NCBI RefSeq assembly: GCF_037975245.1
Contig: NC_092569.1
Location: forward strand, 18,781,001 to 18,845,000
DNA length: 64,000 nucleotides
Direction of reading: 5' to 3'
From: Apostichopus japonicus
Taxonomy: Eukaryota; Echinodermata; Holothuroidea; Aspidochirotida; Stichopodidae
The notes under the pieces were generated by a model. It searched no databases. It had not been told where the DNA came from and worked only from the letters and a program-made list of their open reading frames with translations. Both the position numbers and the translations under genes were made by a program. Position 1 is the first letter of the stretch; each line of letters opens with the position of its first letter. Below, one piece after another: positions 46,767 to 59,100 of the stretch.

Positions 46767-46774
46767 GTAACCTG
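46767..46774. repeat. target-site duplication, right copy (GTAACCTG)
   Basis: Identical to 45566-45573. Confidence 0.9.
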
Positions 46775-47354
46775 CAGCCTCCACTCAGACCAATGTACAT
46801 ACAGACAGTACTAAATACTTGAGTCTTTACTCACACAGCACAGGCAGGGTAGGCTGATTGTCATGGAAGTCCACTTCTGATAGTTCATTACAGTAGGCCT
46901 AATCTACACTAACTAGGCCTATAGGAGTAACACTAGTATTAGTAACAGCAGTCATGTTAGACAGTAAGGCCTTGCTTAGACTACAGTACGTAGTTTAGTG
47001 TAATACTAATAGTAATAGTAATAGTAGTTAGAACTAGCCTAGCTGTGGCCTGTAGGCCTAACCTAGAATTAGACTAGTTCGAGCTAGACATTCGTTCAAA
47101 AGATCTAGTTGTCCCATACATTGTTTTAAATCTTCCTTGCTAAATAAATGTCGTACATTTAAAATTCGATAAATCATACGTTTGGACGAATTAAGTTACC
47201 AAAATCACGAGTACTGTACGTTGTTCAACCCAAACGTCAGGTGAAGTCAAATTTAGCGGACAGCAGCTACACTTGTGCAAAGTCGTTTTTGAGAAACAAT
47301 GAGTTTGCTGAAATGTAGTTTAAATATTTATAAACGCGACATAAGTTCAGTACA
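46775..47354. other. intergenic, no gene seen
   Basis: AT-rich with 'taggcct' and 'tagtaatag' words. No coding signal. Confidence 0.5.
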
Positions 47355-47425
47355 GCACTGGTGGTTCAGTGGTAGAATTCTCGCCTGCCACGCGGGAGGC
47401 CCGGGTTCGATTCCCGGCCAGTGCA
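47355..47425 (+). tRNA. tRNA-Gly (anticodon GCC)
   Basis: A 71-nt tRNA with acceptor stem GCACTGG/CCAGTGC, D-arm A box TGGTTCAGTGG, anticodon loop CTGCCAC (GCC at 47387-47389) and T-arm B box GGTTCGATTCC, then discriminator A. No intron. A TTTT run at 47432-47435 gives the RNA polymerase III terminator. Close to the standard animal tRNA-Gly(GCC), with all stems paired, so probably functional. It decodes GGC/GGU codons in the cytosol. Confidence 0.97.
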
Positions 47426-48889
47426 AGATTCTTTTACTTTTTTCGATTGTTCTACTTTGTCTTTTTGCGGGGTTGTGCCGTTTATAATTATTGTCTGATG
47501 GGGTCTATTGAAGTTTTGAAATACGATGGTAAAGAGGTATTTCAGACCGTCTATTTAAACAATTAAAAAGTTCGTCCAATTAAGCGATCGTGTTATACTT
47601 TTCCTTTTCTTTCGAAGATAATACCCCACTACCTTCAGTCGTCAGTCGGGGTAAATGCTTCAGTCGGAGGAAATGTTTCCGTCGGGTGTTTTTGCATTCA
47701 GCCGGTGAAGAATAAGACCGCTCATCCGGGAGACACCCCCACCCCCGGGATACACATTTTGATTTCCTTTAGGAGGCCACTTTACAGGCAGGACAGTATT
47801 TCGTGTGGAGGGGGTAGCCGAACGGGGCCAGCTACGTCCCGCCAATATTTATTTAACAATATTTGTCACAGTATCAACACGATATAGAAAGAGATAGGTA
47901 CTATACTGTTGTGGTTAAATCCTTTTCAACAAGTACAAGGTGCAATGTGATGTGCCAGCTTGAAGAAAGCGTTGGGAGGGGGAGGCGGGGGTGCTGCCAT
48001 GAGGGGCTTAAGTTGGTTGGCCTAACTTTACTGCCAGCTAGCACACACACCTCTTGAATAGTGTCAGAGGTTACTTAATTGTCTAATACTTTGTCTTCAG
48101 AAAGCATTGAAATGCTGGTATTGTAGATCCGTATTGTCGGGAGTTGTTTCACTCCACCAAGTGTGTTGTCTCAATTATAGGGAGTTATCTCAATACTCTG
48201 GTTTGGCACACTTCCCCGTTTGGTATTTGTGATGGTACTTGGATTATTGTACTTAACAGTTTCTCCTATTATAAGCAGTGTAGTTTTAGAACATTTTTAA
48301 GTACATTTTTATAACAGTTGTATAGTCTTTAACAACAACATAAAAGGAAATCAATATATTCTTTGTACATTAACCCGTGCACCCCTCAATCCTTTACCAT
48401 TTTAATTTAATCTGAGAAAGGTATGTTTAGTAAGGTAGTTTATGGAAGGCGTGATTCATCAATCCTGCCATGAGTAGCCTTTAAGACTTGGCAGGACTAA
48501 CGTTAGTGCCAGTTAGCACACACATACCGTACCTATTGAATAGTGCCAGAGGTTATTTCATTCTTGAATGCTTTGTGTTGAGAAAGCATTGAAATGCTGG
48601 AATTTGGTATTCATTTGGATCCGTATTGTCGGGAGTTGTCTAACTCTATCAAGTATACTGCATGGGTATAACAACAGCGGTCTACTGCATGTCACTAAAA
48701 TTACAAATATACACATCTGCAAAAACAATAAAACAACTAAAAGTACAGGAGCTATATAATTATACAGGCAGCTTGAATCAAGCGCCCACGTAGTTTTCTA
48801 TATGATAATGCCCTAGTAAATGATTTTGCTTAGTTATACATTTCTGTCATATCAACGCACGTATGAATCAACCAATCAGGTTACTATAT
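47426..48889. other. intergenic, no gene seen
   Basis: A degenerate direct duplication is visible. The words gcacacacac, attgaatagtg(t/c)cagaggtta, gagaaagcattgaaatgctgg and ccgtattgtcgggagttgt occur near 48040-48150 and 48510-48640. No coding signal. Confidence 0.55.
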
Positions 48890-48936
48890 CAGGTGCGTAT
48901 CCAGGGGGGGGGGCGTTGGGGGCGCGCGCCCCCCGG

Positions 48937-49095
48937 GTAAGAAAAAGAGGAGAGAAAAAAAAGAGAAAAAAAAAGGAAAAAAAGAGGGGGGAAAGAGGAG
49001 GAGGAGAGGAAGGAAGGGAAAAGAAAAAGAAGAAAGAGAGAAAAAGGAGGAAAGGAGGGAGTTAAAGAAAAACGCCAAGACACCGGGAAGAGAAA
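48937..49095. repeat. polypurine tract
   Basis: About 150 bases almost wholly A and G on the plus strand. The frames here encode only Lys/Arg/Glu/Gly runs and are not genes. Confidence 0.85.
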
Positions 49096-49480
49096 GAGGA
49101 ACAGTGACATTATTACAGCGCTGATCCCTATTATATACACAGGGTAGCCAGTGACGGATCAAGGATTTCGGAAGAGGCGTGTGCCTCACCCTACCCCTTA
49201 CACCGACAACTGAATTTTTGACGTTTCCTTTTTTCTTCTCTTACTCATGATCTATATATATACTATATATGGTATATCATAACGCGTGTGTGTGTATATA
49301 CGCCTTAATCAATTGTAGAACGGTGCTATGAAACCAACTGTGGCTGGTCTCGAACTCGACCGTGTCGTCGGGGAACATGACAAATTTCGGGAAGGGGGCG
49401 ACCGATCCCCCCCCTTCAGCATATTATTTAATGATATCGCTAGTAATTTCAAAATAGAAAGTGCTTGATGCAACTTACAA

Positions 49481-49577
49481 GGCATGGGAAGTGTCATTTC
49501 CAGCGATCTGGGAGGCATTTTCGGCCAAAATTTGCTTGTACGCTTCGCGCCAACTAATGGGGGCGCTACGCTTAGAT
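49481..49577 (+). repeat. conserved segment, copy B
   Basis: Shares catttccagcgatctgggag, ttgtacgcttcgcgccaact and ggcgctacgcttagat with copies A, C and D. Confidence 0.75.
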
Positions 49578-50350
49578 GATTTGCCTACAGGCTTCGCCCT
49601 TTCCTTGGCAAATTCCTCGCTACGCGCCTGTTCGAATTTGTAAAGCAAACAGCAGATATGACATCATATCAGTGAGCATGAAAATGGCGTTCCAGGATGA
49701 ACAGCCTCAAAATTGTCCGACTTGCCCGAAAAAAATAACCAAAAATTTTCGCGCGCCCCGCGCGCGTCCAACATGTTAATGTCAATATCATATAAGCAAG
49801 CATCGGTAATTACATCAGATGCCATCGTGTACCGTACGGTCCGTCAAAGTGGCACAGTATACCGCGGGATGCTAATGTAAACAACGAAATGTCTTATGTA
49901 GATGGAGAAAAATCATGGAAGTCCAATTATGTTAAAACTCTCTTTTACATTAGTAATGGCGAATTAGGGGCTGCAGCCCCCACCCCCCGCCTCCTACGCC
50001 TATATGTGTATTTTTCGACTTCGGAAATATCTGCTATATTTTCATTTCCTTCAACCAAGTTTTATAATAGCCGTTATAAGAGGTTTTAATATTTCTACAC
50101 CAAGAAACTAACTGTGTCTGAATTTTTGAAAATTTCTGACCCACATTCTTCATCACACGTCCCTCTACTCGTGCAATATTGACCGGTCTGTTAGGGGTTC
50201 AAGGAGGTTTTTCCAAGGGCGGAGGAACCGGGGGGCACAGGGGGCACGTGCCCCCCCCCCCACTTTTCCTCAGGTTAAAAATGTGCCCTTTTTCTACATA
50301 AAAATGTATGTGTCTCAAGTTAGCAAGAGGCCAGGGAACCAGAATGAACA

Positions 50351-50447
50351 CTCGGGAAGGGCCGTTTCCGGACATCTGAGGTGTTTGTAAAACCAAAAAA
50401 TTTCTTGCACGTTCCGCGCCAACCGATGGTGGCGCTCCGCTCAGATA
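50351..50447 (+). repeat. conserved segment, copy C
   Basis: Shares tttccgg.catctg, aaaaccaaaaaatttcttg and ccaaccgatggtggcgctcc with copies A, B and D. It is followed by tcctggctacgccgctg at about 50468-50484. Confidence 0.75.
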
Positions 50448-51194
50448 GTCGTGCATACAACTTTGCAAATCCTGGCTACGCCGCTGACTTTCTAATGAAT
50501 TTCTGTGGGTCAAACTCAAAGCTATTTCGAATGGAAAAAAATCGTAAGATATTAACAAGAAATAAATTCTAATTCGGAAGATTCCTACATTAGCAACTAG
50601 CATGATTTCACCTCATTTTGTCTCAAAAGAAAACTTGTTCCATGTTTCCTAATTTGCACATTGGATATTGCAGTGCTAGTATGCATATTTTCCTTGAGGG
50701 GGGGGGGGGGGAGGGGCGTTGATGGGATGATGTGTATACGCAAATAAGATAAATACAATAAGATTTATAAAGGGTACTAAATATAAGGCTGCATCAGTCT
50801 AATCGAATATCTGCAAAGTGCCCTTTGATGTCGGTGCCCCCCAGATTAAAAGTGCTTCCGCCGCCCTTGAGTTTTTCTATATTGGTTGTCCGTAGATGAA
50901 ATTTTGTGCAACATTATGGGTATTTTTTGAATTGAGTTTAATCACGAGAAACGTAAATTTTCAAATTCTGAACAAATAATGGGCTTAAAACCTTGAAAAG
51001 TGGGGCTGACGGATATTGTGGGCCGCGACGTAGAATCACCTACAAAAGCAATGATCCACAGGACATGCGATGAGGTTGAACATGATGTGTGACTGGTAAC
51101 AAACTTCAAAAAGGTTATGGATGGAAAAAAAAACTATTGGGAAATTCTTGGTTCTCAGGCAAAAAGTGTACATCTGGTTGGTCATTTTCAAGCC

Positions 51195-51289
51195 CGAGAA
51201 GTGCCATTTCCGGTGATCTGGGTGGTATCAAAACCAGAAAATTTCTTGTACGCTGCACGCCAACCGATGGTGGCGCTCCGCTTAGATAG
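51195..51289 (+). repeat. conserved segment, copy D
   Basis: Shares gtgccatttccggtgatctg, aaaaccagaaaatttcttgt and ccaaccgatggtggcgctcc with copies A-C. Confidence 0.75.
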
Positions 51290-51332
51290 TAATTCGCGCC
51301 CCCCGGGTTAGAAAATCCTGGATACGCCCCTG

Positions 51333-51807
51333 TATATGATGCAGCTCTAAGAAGGGCAAAAGTAGCTCGATGCCTACAGACTGTCTGATTTGTGAATGAA
51401 CGTTATTACAATTGTAACCTTTGCCCCAAATGTATAACGTGTATATACCCTTGCATTAGTTGAATTTGACTTGTTTCTCATGGTTTATAGTATATTAAGT
51501 TCTCTTTTGTGTTTCATGGTATCACGTGACAATAAATGCTGCGTATATTCCGCTTCAAGGATGCACCGAACGTAGTATGTATTGTGATATGACGTAAACA
51601 TAGAAAAGAACCAATCATGAAACAGCAATTGTGTTTTTAATGCGTTAACCATTATCTTATGCCGGATAATTATTTGTAAATTTATGTTACTTTAGATTTC
51701 TAACACTTTATCGTAAAAATGTAGTGCATCAACTTTCGCAAATATCAAAATAGCCATCTTGATGAAGGTTTTACTTATATTTAGCTATTTCTGTGGTACA
51801 AATTACT
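51333..51807. other. intergenic, no gene seen
   Basis: AT-rich, no coding or repeat signal that I can support. Confidence 0.5.
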
Positions 51808-51985
51808 GTTAGGTTCGAGTACTGCAGGTTCGAGTCCTGGCCAGATCATTGCGTTGTGTCGTTGGGCAAGGCATTTTATCTCCATTGCCTCTCTTCCCCA
51901 GGTGTATAAATGGAGAATTGTCCTGTTCTCTCACAGTGCGCATGCAATATTTAGAAATGTTTTATAAATATCATTCAATTTACAA
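51808..51985 (+). mobile_element. SINE fragment (tRNA-type B box and conserved tail)
   Basis: A B box ggttcgagtcctggcc is followed by tgtcgttgggcaaggcattt and ctctcttccccaggtgtata plus aatgg, a body common to many animal tRNA-derived SINEs and their LINE partners. The A box is not clear, so it is probably 5'-truncated. Confidence 0.65.
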
Positions 51986-54900
51986 ACCTCTTTTGAATAA
52001 ACCTACAGCTTTATAAAATCAGGTACCTAAAATGCTGTAAGCCTATATCCAATATTGATATGTCACTTATCCTTAACCTGTGGATAAATGTTATCACACC
52101 CAGACTCATACATGGGTAGAACTGTAAGAGATTGGGCACATTTACCATATACATATGGCGTCAATTCATTTCAGAATTTGAAAACTTGGAAATTGAAGTA
52201 AAGTCTTGTCTTGTCTTGTCTTGCAATGTTGTACTCTCGACGAATAAAAGTATCAAAATATAATTTAAATTAAATTATGTAATACGATGATGTTAACTCT
52301 TTTGTATTTTCCCTGTCAGATGAAGTCCAAGTATGTTACAACAGGTTTTAGATTTCACACATAAAGGTTACCATATACAGTTACCCCGTGTAGCAGATTA
52401 TAGCGTATTTAACTAATTATATTCACAACTCTCAAAGAATAAAGACTTTTGTGTTTTTCAAGGGGTGTATAGTCTTGTTTAACAAAACTCAAAGAAACAA
52501 AAAGAAAATCCCACAGAGAAGTTGTAAAGTTCAATATTCATGAAGAAACAGAAAACCTATAAATCGCGATCAACTTGCGTGACTCCAGGGCAGTCGTTCA
52601 AAGTCGTTACGTCACGTCGCCATGGGCACAATTTTGTGGTGAGCCGCAGAGAATGCTCAGACGTCAGGGGGTTTATTTCGGGACTTTTTGAGTTTTTTTT
52701 TTTTTTTCATTTCTTCAGCTTCTTCATCTTCTTCTCTTTCAGGTTATGTCATTTCAATATTAGAACCTGGGATTATGTATCATTGTAAACTTCAGGTATC
52801 ACTGCCCATGCATGCATAAAACTATATTAATATAAATATATCTTGAAATCCCTATAGGCTCAGTGTTATAGGCTGCAATGAAGAGTTGATGACCGTACAG
52901 ATATATACGGACTGCACATGCGCAGTGGGTATCGGCACGATCTAGCTAGGGATTACTGCTGTTATCGAGCTCCCTGGTCTAGCCTATAGAGTTAGGCTGC
53001 ACAACTTAGATATGATGGGTCTTTACTGCTATGATGTGTACCACTAACTTGACTATGACCAGGGAGTTGTTCCATAACAATTCACTGCTATGACTTCAAT
53101 GACATTTCGCACGGCGTTGCTCAACACAAGTTATAGTTTTAAGGTTCATTGTGCAGAATACAGTGCAGACGTTTCTTTAAACTCCTCATTGTGAATAACT
53201 CATTAATAATGTTGTGAATTGGAAAGTCACGTGAGTTCATTTTCGCAGCCTACGGTGTCCTTGAATTGAATTCTTCCTCCTGGATTTACCAGGCACGGAT
53301 CTGGGACCGGCGTTCATCGTCCCCCCCCCCCCACCCCACCCCACACCTTCCTCTCTTTCCAACCCCATTGAAATAAAAACATAGGTATTATAATTATCTT
53401 GTTTGTACACGTCATGTATACCTAATTTATAGCCAATGCATTTCACGTCCAAATTTCTATTTGCCTTTAATGTGAAAAGGACCACCAAATACCCTCACAA
53501 TATGGCAGTCGGTTTCAACGACCCCGCCGGGGCCACATCCACTCCTTTTTAAATCCATGGCCTGAATACCACATAGTCTATTTGAATATGTTCAAACATG
53601 GAGGTTAAATTCTTCCTGCATCTCTTAAAATGATCCCCCTCCCCTCAATACTTTAGACTAATTTCTCTTTGTAAATTGTTTCACCAATGCATGCATGGAT
53701 GAAACCAAACACACAAATGAATTTAATTTCAATGTTATCACAAAATGTTCCATTCTTAATATCTGTATCAGTCAAAATTTCGCGAAAGCTATACGGCCCT
53801 TTATTTATTACTATAAGGAGAATCAGTCAACTTATATTGAATCTGATTCTATACCGCATTGGAACAGCGACATGCACTCCGCACAATTGCACAACAGTTT
53901 CACCTATATAACTCAACACACGAAATGAGCCCGACCGTTCCACACACAACGATTACTCAACATTCATGTATAGCTCCACCACATTTTGGCCTCTGGCGGC
54001 ATATCATATAGAGTCCATTAACAGCAATGGACAACACTCAACGGGAGTCCTCCTTTCAGCAAGGAAAAGTGACATGCCAATGACAAGTAGAAAAGAGCAA
54101 ATCTTTAACGATGTGTTACTAAACAGTTTTTTTTTTTTTTTTTTTTTTTTTTGGGGGGGGGGGGGGGTAATATATTAAAACCGTTGTGTATGGGACGGGT
54201 ACCTTGTATGGATAAATTATGAAGGGGATGGTCTTTCTGCAACTCCATTTTTTCATTAAATGCAATCTTGGTAGATTTTCACAATAATCTACATAACTAT
54301 AGTCTGGATACAATCTAATGAGCAAACAAACTGTTTCCATGTCGATGTCAGAGAGAGAAAAGTCACCGGAGAGAACTTAAGCCACGATTACTGAGGTTTG
54401 CGGAAGGGTGTACGTGAACAGGTGTATAGTGAGTGGCATATACGTGTCTTTGCTTGATTTCATTTTAGAACGTCGGATCAAGAAAGTAATATTAGCCAGA
54501 TTATCGTAAACATTAATCAAATTTGCATAGCGAAATTGTAGCAACATATTCTATTTTTCTCATCATTTTTGATAAATCTGTCTCTACCCCAGTAAGACAT
54601 ATAGGCCTTCGGCACGTATCCACGGTGTACACACCCGGCCTCAACACCCCTACCCCCCCCCCACTCCACCCCACCTCCGTTCTCCTTCCTTTCAAACTCA
54701 CACAATATTTCATAAGGATAGTTATAAGCACAACCTTGCCCTTTGACCTATATAACTATACATTCCTAATTTATGTTCTTAATATGCCAAAGAATGCTCC
54801 AGTTTACATTTGGATCTTTTATTTGGTTTACTGGAACAAGATGCATCCAGCCCCCCCCCCCACTACCTGGGTATCGGCTTCAATTATCCCAGGGCCTCAC

Positions 54901-55045
54901 CTTTGCTTTATAAAATCATGGATCTGCCCCAAATTATGTGTATCAATATATAAGTTGTGTTGTGGCTATATCAAACCAGTGGAACCAGTGGTAATGCTGG
55001 GCCGTGTACGAACTAAAGTAGCACTCTCTGCACAGTAAATGTGTA
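51986..55045. other. intergenic, no gene seen
   Basis: Holds a (tcttg)n microsatellite at about 52203-52223, several C-runs, and the T26/G15 run at 54127. The longest open frame (54523-55038, plus) has no codon structure or similarity. Confidence 0.5.
54127..54167. repeat. T26 followed directly by G15
   Basis: 26 T then 15 G with no interruption. Possibly a true microsatellite junction, possibly a base-calling artefact. Confidence 0.9.
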
Positions 55046-55476
55046 CAGGGGAGTAAGAAGCTTCCAAAAAGTGTGGGGGGGGGGGCAGAACACCAGAGGG
55101 GCACTTTCTCATTCCATAAACACCACTCTTATACTATAAACCGATACACACCGGCCATATCGCTTAAATATATATGATGTCTTATGTATGCTATCAATAG
55201 GCTACTATTATGGTGCGCTGCAACATTATTATTTTTTTTATTGAGATTGTTTATTGTTAACCGTGCTACAAAATGATATGGGGTGCCATTTTAAAAATAG
55301 CATGTGCAGACTAAAAATAAATAATTACAGTTAAGTATTACATTAACAAAGGCTTAAGATATCCGAAAGACAGTTCTTCATCAAAGGGCACATTTTATTT
55401 GCCAGTAGGACACATTTGCTATTTTGGAAAAAAGTGTGGGGGCACGTGCCCCCCCCCCCCCGGCTACTACCCCCTG
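55046..55476 (-). mobile_element. short inverted-repeat element, copy 2
   Basis: Inverted relative of 4825-5291. Its ends are caggggagtaagaagc and ggctactaccccctg. Shared interior words (read on minus) include gcaccataatagta, ttgatagcata, acatcatatatatttaag and gtgtatcgg. No target duplication found. Confidence 0.75.
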
Positions 55477-56156
55477 ACTGATGTAACAGTCGAAAGAAAA
55501 GGGGAAAATGTCACTTCATTAACTGATTATCCAACCTAGAAATATTACATTATTTAACAGGCTTCATTCTTTTCTTTTCTGCTTTTTTTTTTAGTGTCTT
55601 GTCTCTCTTTCTCCCTCTCTCGGTTTTCTGAAAACATTTCCCTCTTATTATCCTTTATTGATATCAGATATCAATCCTAATATCTGTGTTTAATAACTGA
55701 TACAGTTGATATAATAATAAAATACTCTTCCAGATTCGATTTAAACTTTGCGGAGTTTTAAATGACATTTCGTCTGATGCAATATCTAATCATACGCACG
55801 TCATTCTTATCATGTCTACGTACGGCAAACCCTGAAGCTTACGTAGGCGACCTCTCTTTAAATGGCTTATGTCCAAACTGCTTACGTGTTAAGTTAGTTA
55901 ATTGCTACGGTCTTGATTAATTTTACATATCAATTGCCTTCAAGTATATATAGTCTAATACAACTATATCGCTTTTCGCCTTATCTGATTGAAGTTTAGA
56001 TCATCTAAATTTATATCCAGGGTCCGTAACATGCTACTTAGTCATATGTGATATAAACATATATATATATTCTTTATTATTGAATAAAGAATAAGGGAGG
56101 AGTTCCCAAAACCTACATATGGGTGAGTCATGCGTCATGCTTCACGTGTCAGCGCG
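55477..56156. other. intergenic, no gene seen
   Basis: AT-rich, no coding signal. Confidence 0.5.
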
Positions 56157-56189
56157 ACCATGGAGCTATTAACGAAATAGCTCCATGGT
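56157..56189. repeat. perfect 14-bp inverted repeat with 5-base loop
   Basis: Arms accatggagctatt (56157-56170) and aatagctccatggt (56176-56189) around aacga. It sits in a CpG-containing stretch (about 56110-56350) that also has a tgagtca word and tttataagtgg. A promoter or LTR is possible but unproven. Confidence 0.85.
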
Positions 56190-59100
56190 TCGACTCTCAC
56201 CGAAAAACCGTTGGACGGGGTCGGAAGATTCCATACGGTACTTCAAATCCGGTTACTCACGCCCCGCCAGGGCGCATTTATAAGTGGCGCGACTTCTCGG
56301 CTCTGTCAAGCTTGTTGAGAGACAACCTTGTATTATACCCCAGGGGCTAATGCCGAGCACGCAAATAATATAGAGTCGAATAATTTATGGAGGGCAGAGC
56401 GGAGTCCGTATACTGATAGGAGAGTAAAAAGATGAAATAATAATTGTATGAATAAAAGCATACAGGCTCATATGCATGTATTTCTATATGATGCCTTTAA
56501 AAAATAATTCGATAAACACAAACAAATTATTTGAAAACTGGATCCCGATCTCAGAGGTATCATTTTAAACACTTCTCTTATATGGATTTTGTTGTATAGT
56601 TGTGCAAGAAAGCGGAGACTAAGGGATGTATACGAGGGACGGGCGGAGGAGGAGGGGGAGGTGACTTTGAGCAGCCAGGGAATGGATGGAGCGAGTAACC
56701 GATTTGACGATGAGCATGAAGCATGCAGAGAGACCAGACTAAATGAAGGCGGTAAAAGGGAAGGAGACGCGGAGGGGAGGGGTGGGGAGGGAGGGGTGGG
56801 GAGGGGAGGGGGAGGGGAGGGGGAGGGGAGTGGAGAGGGTATGGGTAATAGTCTTACTATTCAGCTTGCTCATTTTCCCAGCAGGGTATGTTTAAGAATC
56901 TGCAAAGCTTGCTTCGATTGCGACGCAAATGTTCCCTCATAGACACATTCATAAACACACACACGCATACAAATACAACTACTTAGAAGCCTATATACTG
57001 TTGTAATAATTCTTGAGACAATGATAGTATGGTTTATTTCTTATGCTTTATGTCTGGTGCATGGAAGAATCCATCTCCAATAGAAAGAATGAGAATTTAA
57101 CATGACTACATTACCAACACCCCTCCCCCTCCCCCCAATTTGTTTATAGTTTATATTAACTATGTACAATTGCCTTTACGTGGCTGCCCTCTGCATTGGG
57201 AATCCCAGCCAATAATTGCTCTAACAAACCTCTGATTTCCGCGTCATAACTTACACGTCACAACTCAATTGCAATAACTCCTCGATAAATAGCGTTGTTT
57301 ACTTTGATCGGGGACCATTTGACATTTCATCATCCTAATTGAGAAGTCATTAGCACCCTTATTGATAGCTTATATACGTTATTCTATTTATTGCCAAAAT
57401 CAACAAAACACGTTGACAAGTGATATCAGAAATAGCTTATTTAGAGGGTTTGGACGCAATCTTGAATGCCAATTCAAATGTCAAACTAATTGGAATGCAA
57501 TACAAAAACTCATCCATTAAGGGAACAAGGAAATAAATTAAGTTAACGAAATTAATTATCATTGAAACAAAGTATCCCTTTATACTTTTTAGCAACCTAT
57601 GTTTGTCTGAAATTATGCCTGTACAAGCTTAATTTTGTTATTGGTAGTGAAGTTTAGTTGTGCTTTGTGGACATGATTCTGTCTATAGGCAGCTAATTAT
57701 AACATAAAATGATAAATGATCTGCCCGAACTCACCAAATAAGTGTATTTTTCCTAAAGTTGAAATTTAAATTGCGATTTTCCCTAATCTAAGCTAAATTT
57801 GCAAAAGGGCTTCCCAGTTTGTGTTTTCTGACACATTCAGTGACAAATAGTACAGACATTGTCATAAGCGCGCTTCCATAATTCCTCCCCTCCAACTACC
57901 CCCCACCCCCACCCCGGCCATCGTCCATTCCTTTAGGACCGTCCGTAAGTTAATTACATCGGTTCAAAGGCTATAGGGTGTGGATTGGTTTACCGGCTCA
58001 GAACTGGTGCACCGCTGGTGTAGTGAAAGGTCCCGCCAACTTGAGGTATAGCAGATTTCCTCTTCGTGGCGAAATGTGCTAGTTTCGTCAGATATACGAT
58101 ACCTTTTTTTCAGGTCCCAACCGGCGCCGGTTGAATCACTGACCGGGTATACTGTAGCAACTTAAACCCCATTACACCCAGGTCAAGCCCCAACTAGAAA
58201 ACATTGCGGAAAATCCCTGCATTATATAGTTATAAATTAACCATTGTCACGGTTCTAAAAAAAGAAACTGACATTGGTTGCTGACATATACACGCTAAGT
58301 ATATACATTTGCAAAGGTGTTCAAATTATGAACCAACTCTGACAGTAATGTGAGCTAACTATAGCGCCACGTTTGTCGTTTCGAACGGAACTATAACACC
58401 GTTCTCCAACCAGAGGTACTGGGCGCCTTCAATTTACGGCACCCGAAAGCTGTCGGGACCTTTGGCCCCTAGAATCCAGCAGCACACCGATCCCTGAGTG
58501 AGTCTGTATGATGGCGGTGGGCCAATTCACCCCTGGTTGGGTAATGTGAACCGTATCAAACACTGATCAATTACAACCATAGTTTTAATGTCTTCTATTG
58601 TAGCATCCAATACTGAGAAATTTTCCGTTTGTTGGCGAGGTCACTGCTGTCGTTATATAGATAAGATATAGAAAGAAGGAATTAGGGAGAATAGTAAAAC
58701 GGTTATGAAAATGGATCTTCTTTTCTTCATCTGTTCTTGGTAAAAGAATGTAAAAGTTATACGAATAGACAGGAATCTCCAACAGGGTACATTCTGTAAT
58801 GAATAACAATAACAAGGGCTTTAAGAAAAATCCAAAATCCAACCGGAAAGAAACGAATGATTGGCATTGAATTTCAAATCAAAACATAGCGAAAATGGTA
58901 ATTGAAGAGTGTTAAATCGAACGACCTGGATAACGAGTAGGAGATTCTTGGCAAATAGCTCGACAACAGTGTCTAGTCTCATTTCCGTAAACACTCACAA
59001 AAAATAGAGCGTATATAGACTTATATTTCAGGGTTACAATAATTCTGTAGGATATAGGCCCAAATTCAATATGAAAATGAGTTATTTTGATGTGACAGGC

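Larger units (their letters stand above)
48890..51332. mobile_element. nest of GC-rich inverted-repeat elements
   Basis: The outer ends caggtgcgtatccagg (48890-48905) and cctggatacgcccctg (51317-51332) are inverted repeats differing at one base, and both outer edges abut 'tatat'. Inside are three copies of the segment also seen at 28464 (49481, 50351, 51195), each followed by a ggctacgcc-like end, plus G-run/C-run ends near 50225 and 49965. It is probably several related elements inserted near or into each other. No transposase. Confidence 0.6.

Noticed and set aside
48884-49189. Open frames of 81-101 codons rich in Lys/Glu or Phe/Ser
   Set aside because: They only translate the polypurine tract.
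54523-55038. 171-codon open frame, one of the longest in the right half
   Set aside because: Crosses C-runs, has no recognisable domain, no splice context and no codon bias that I can see.
56589-56942. 117-codon Gly/Glu-rich open frame
   Set aside because: Most of it translates the G-rich tract.
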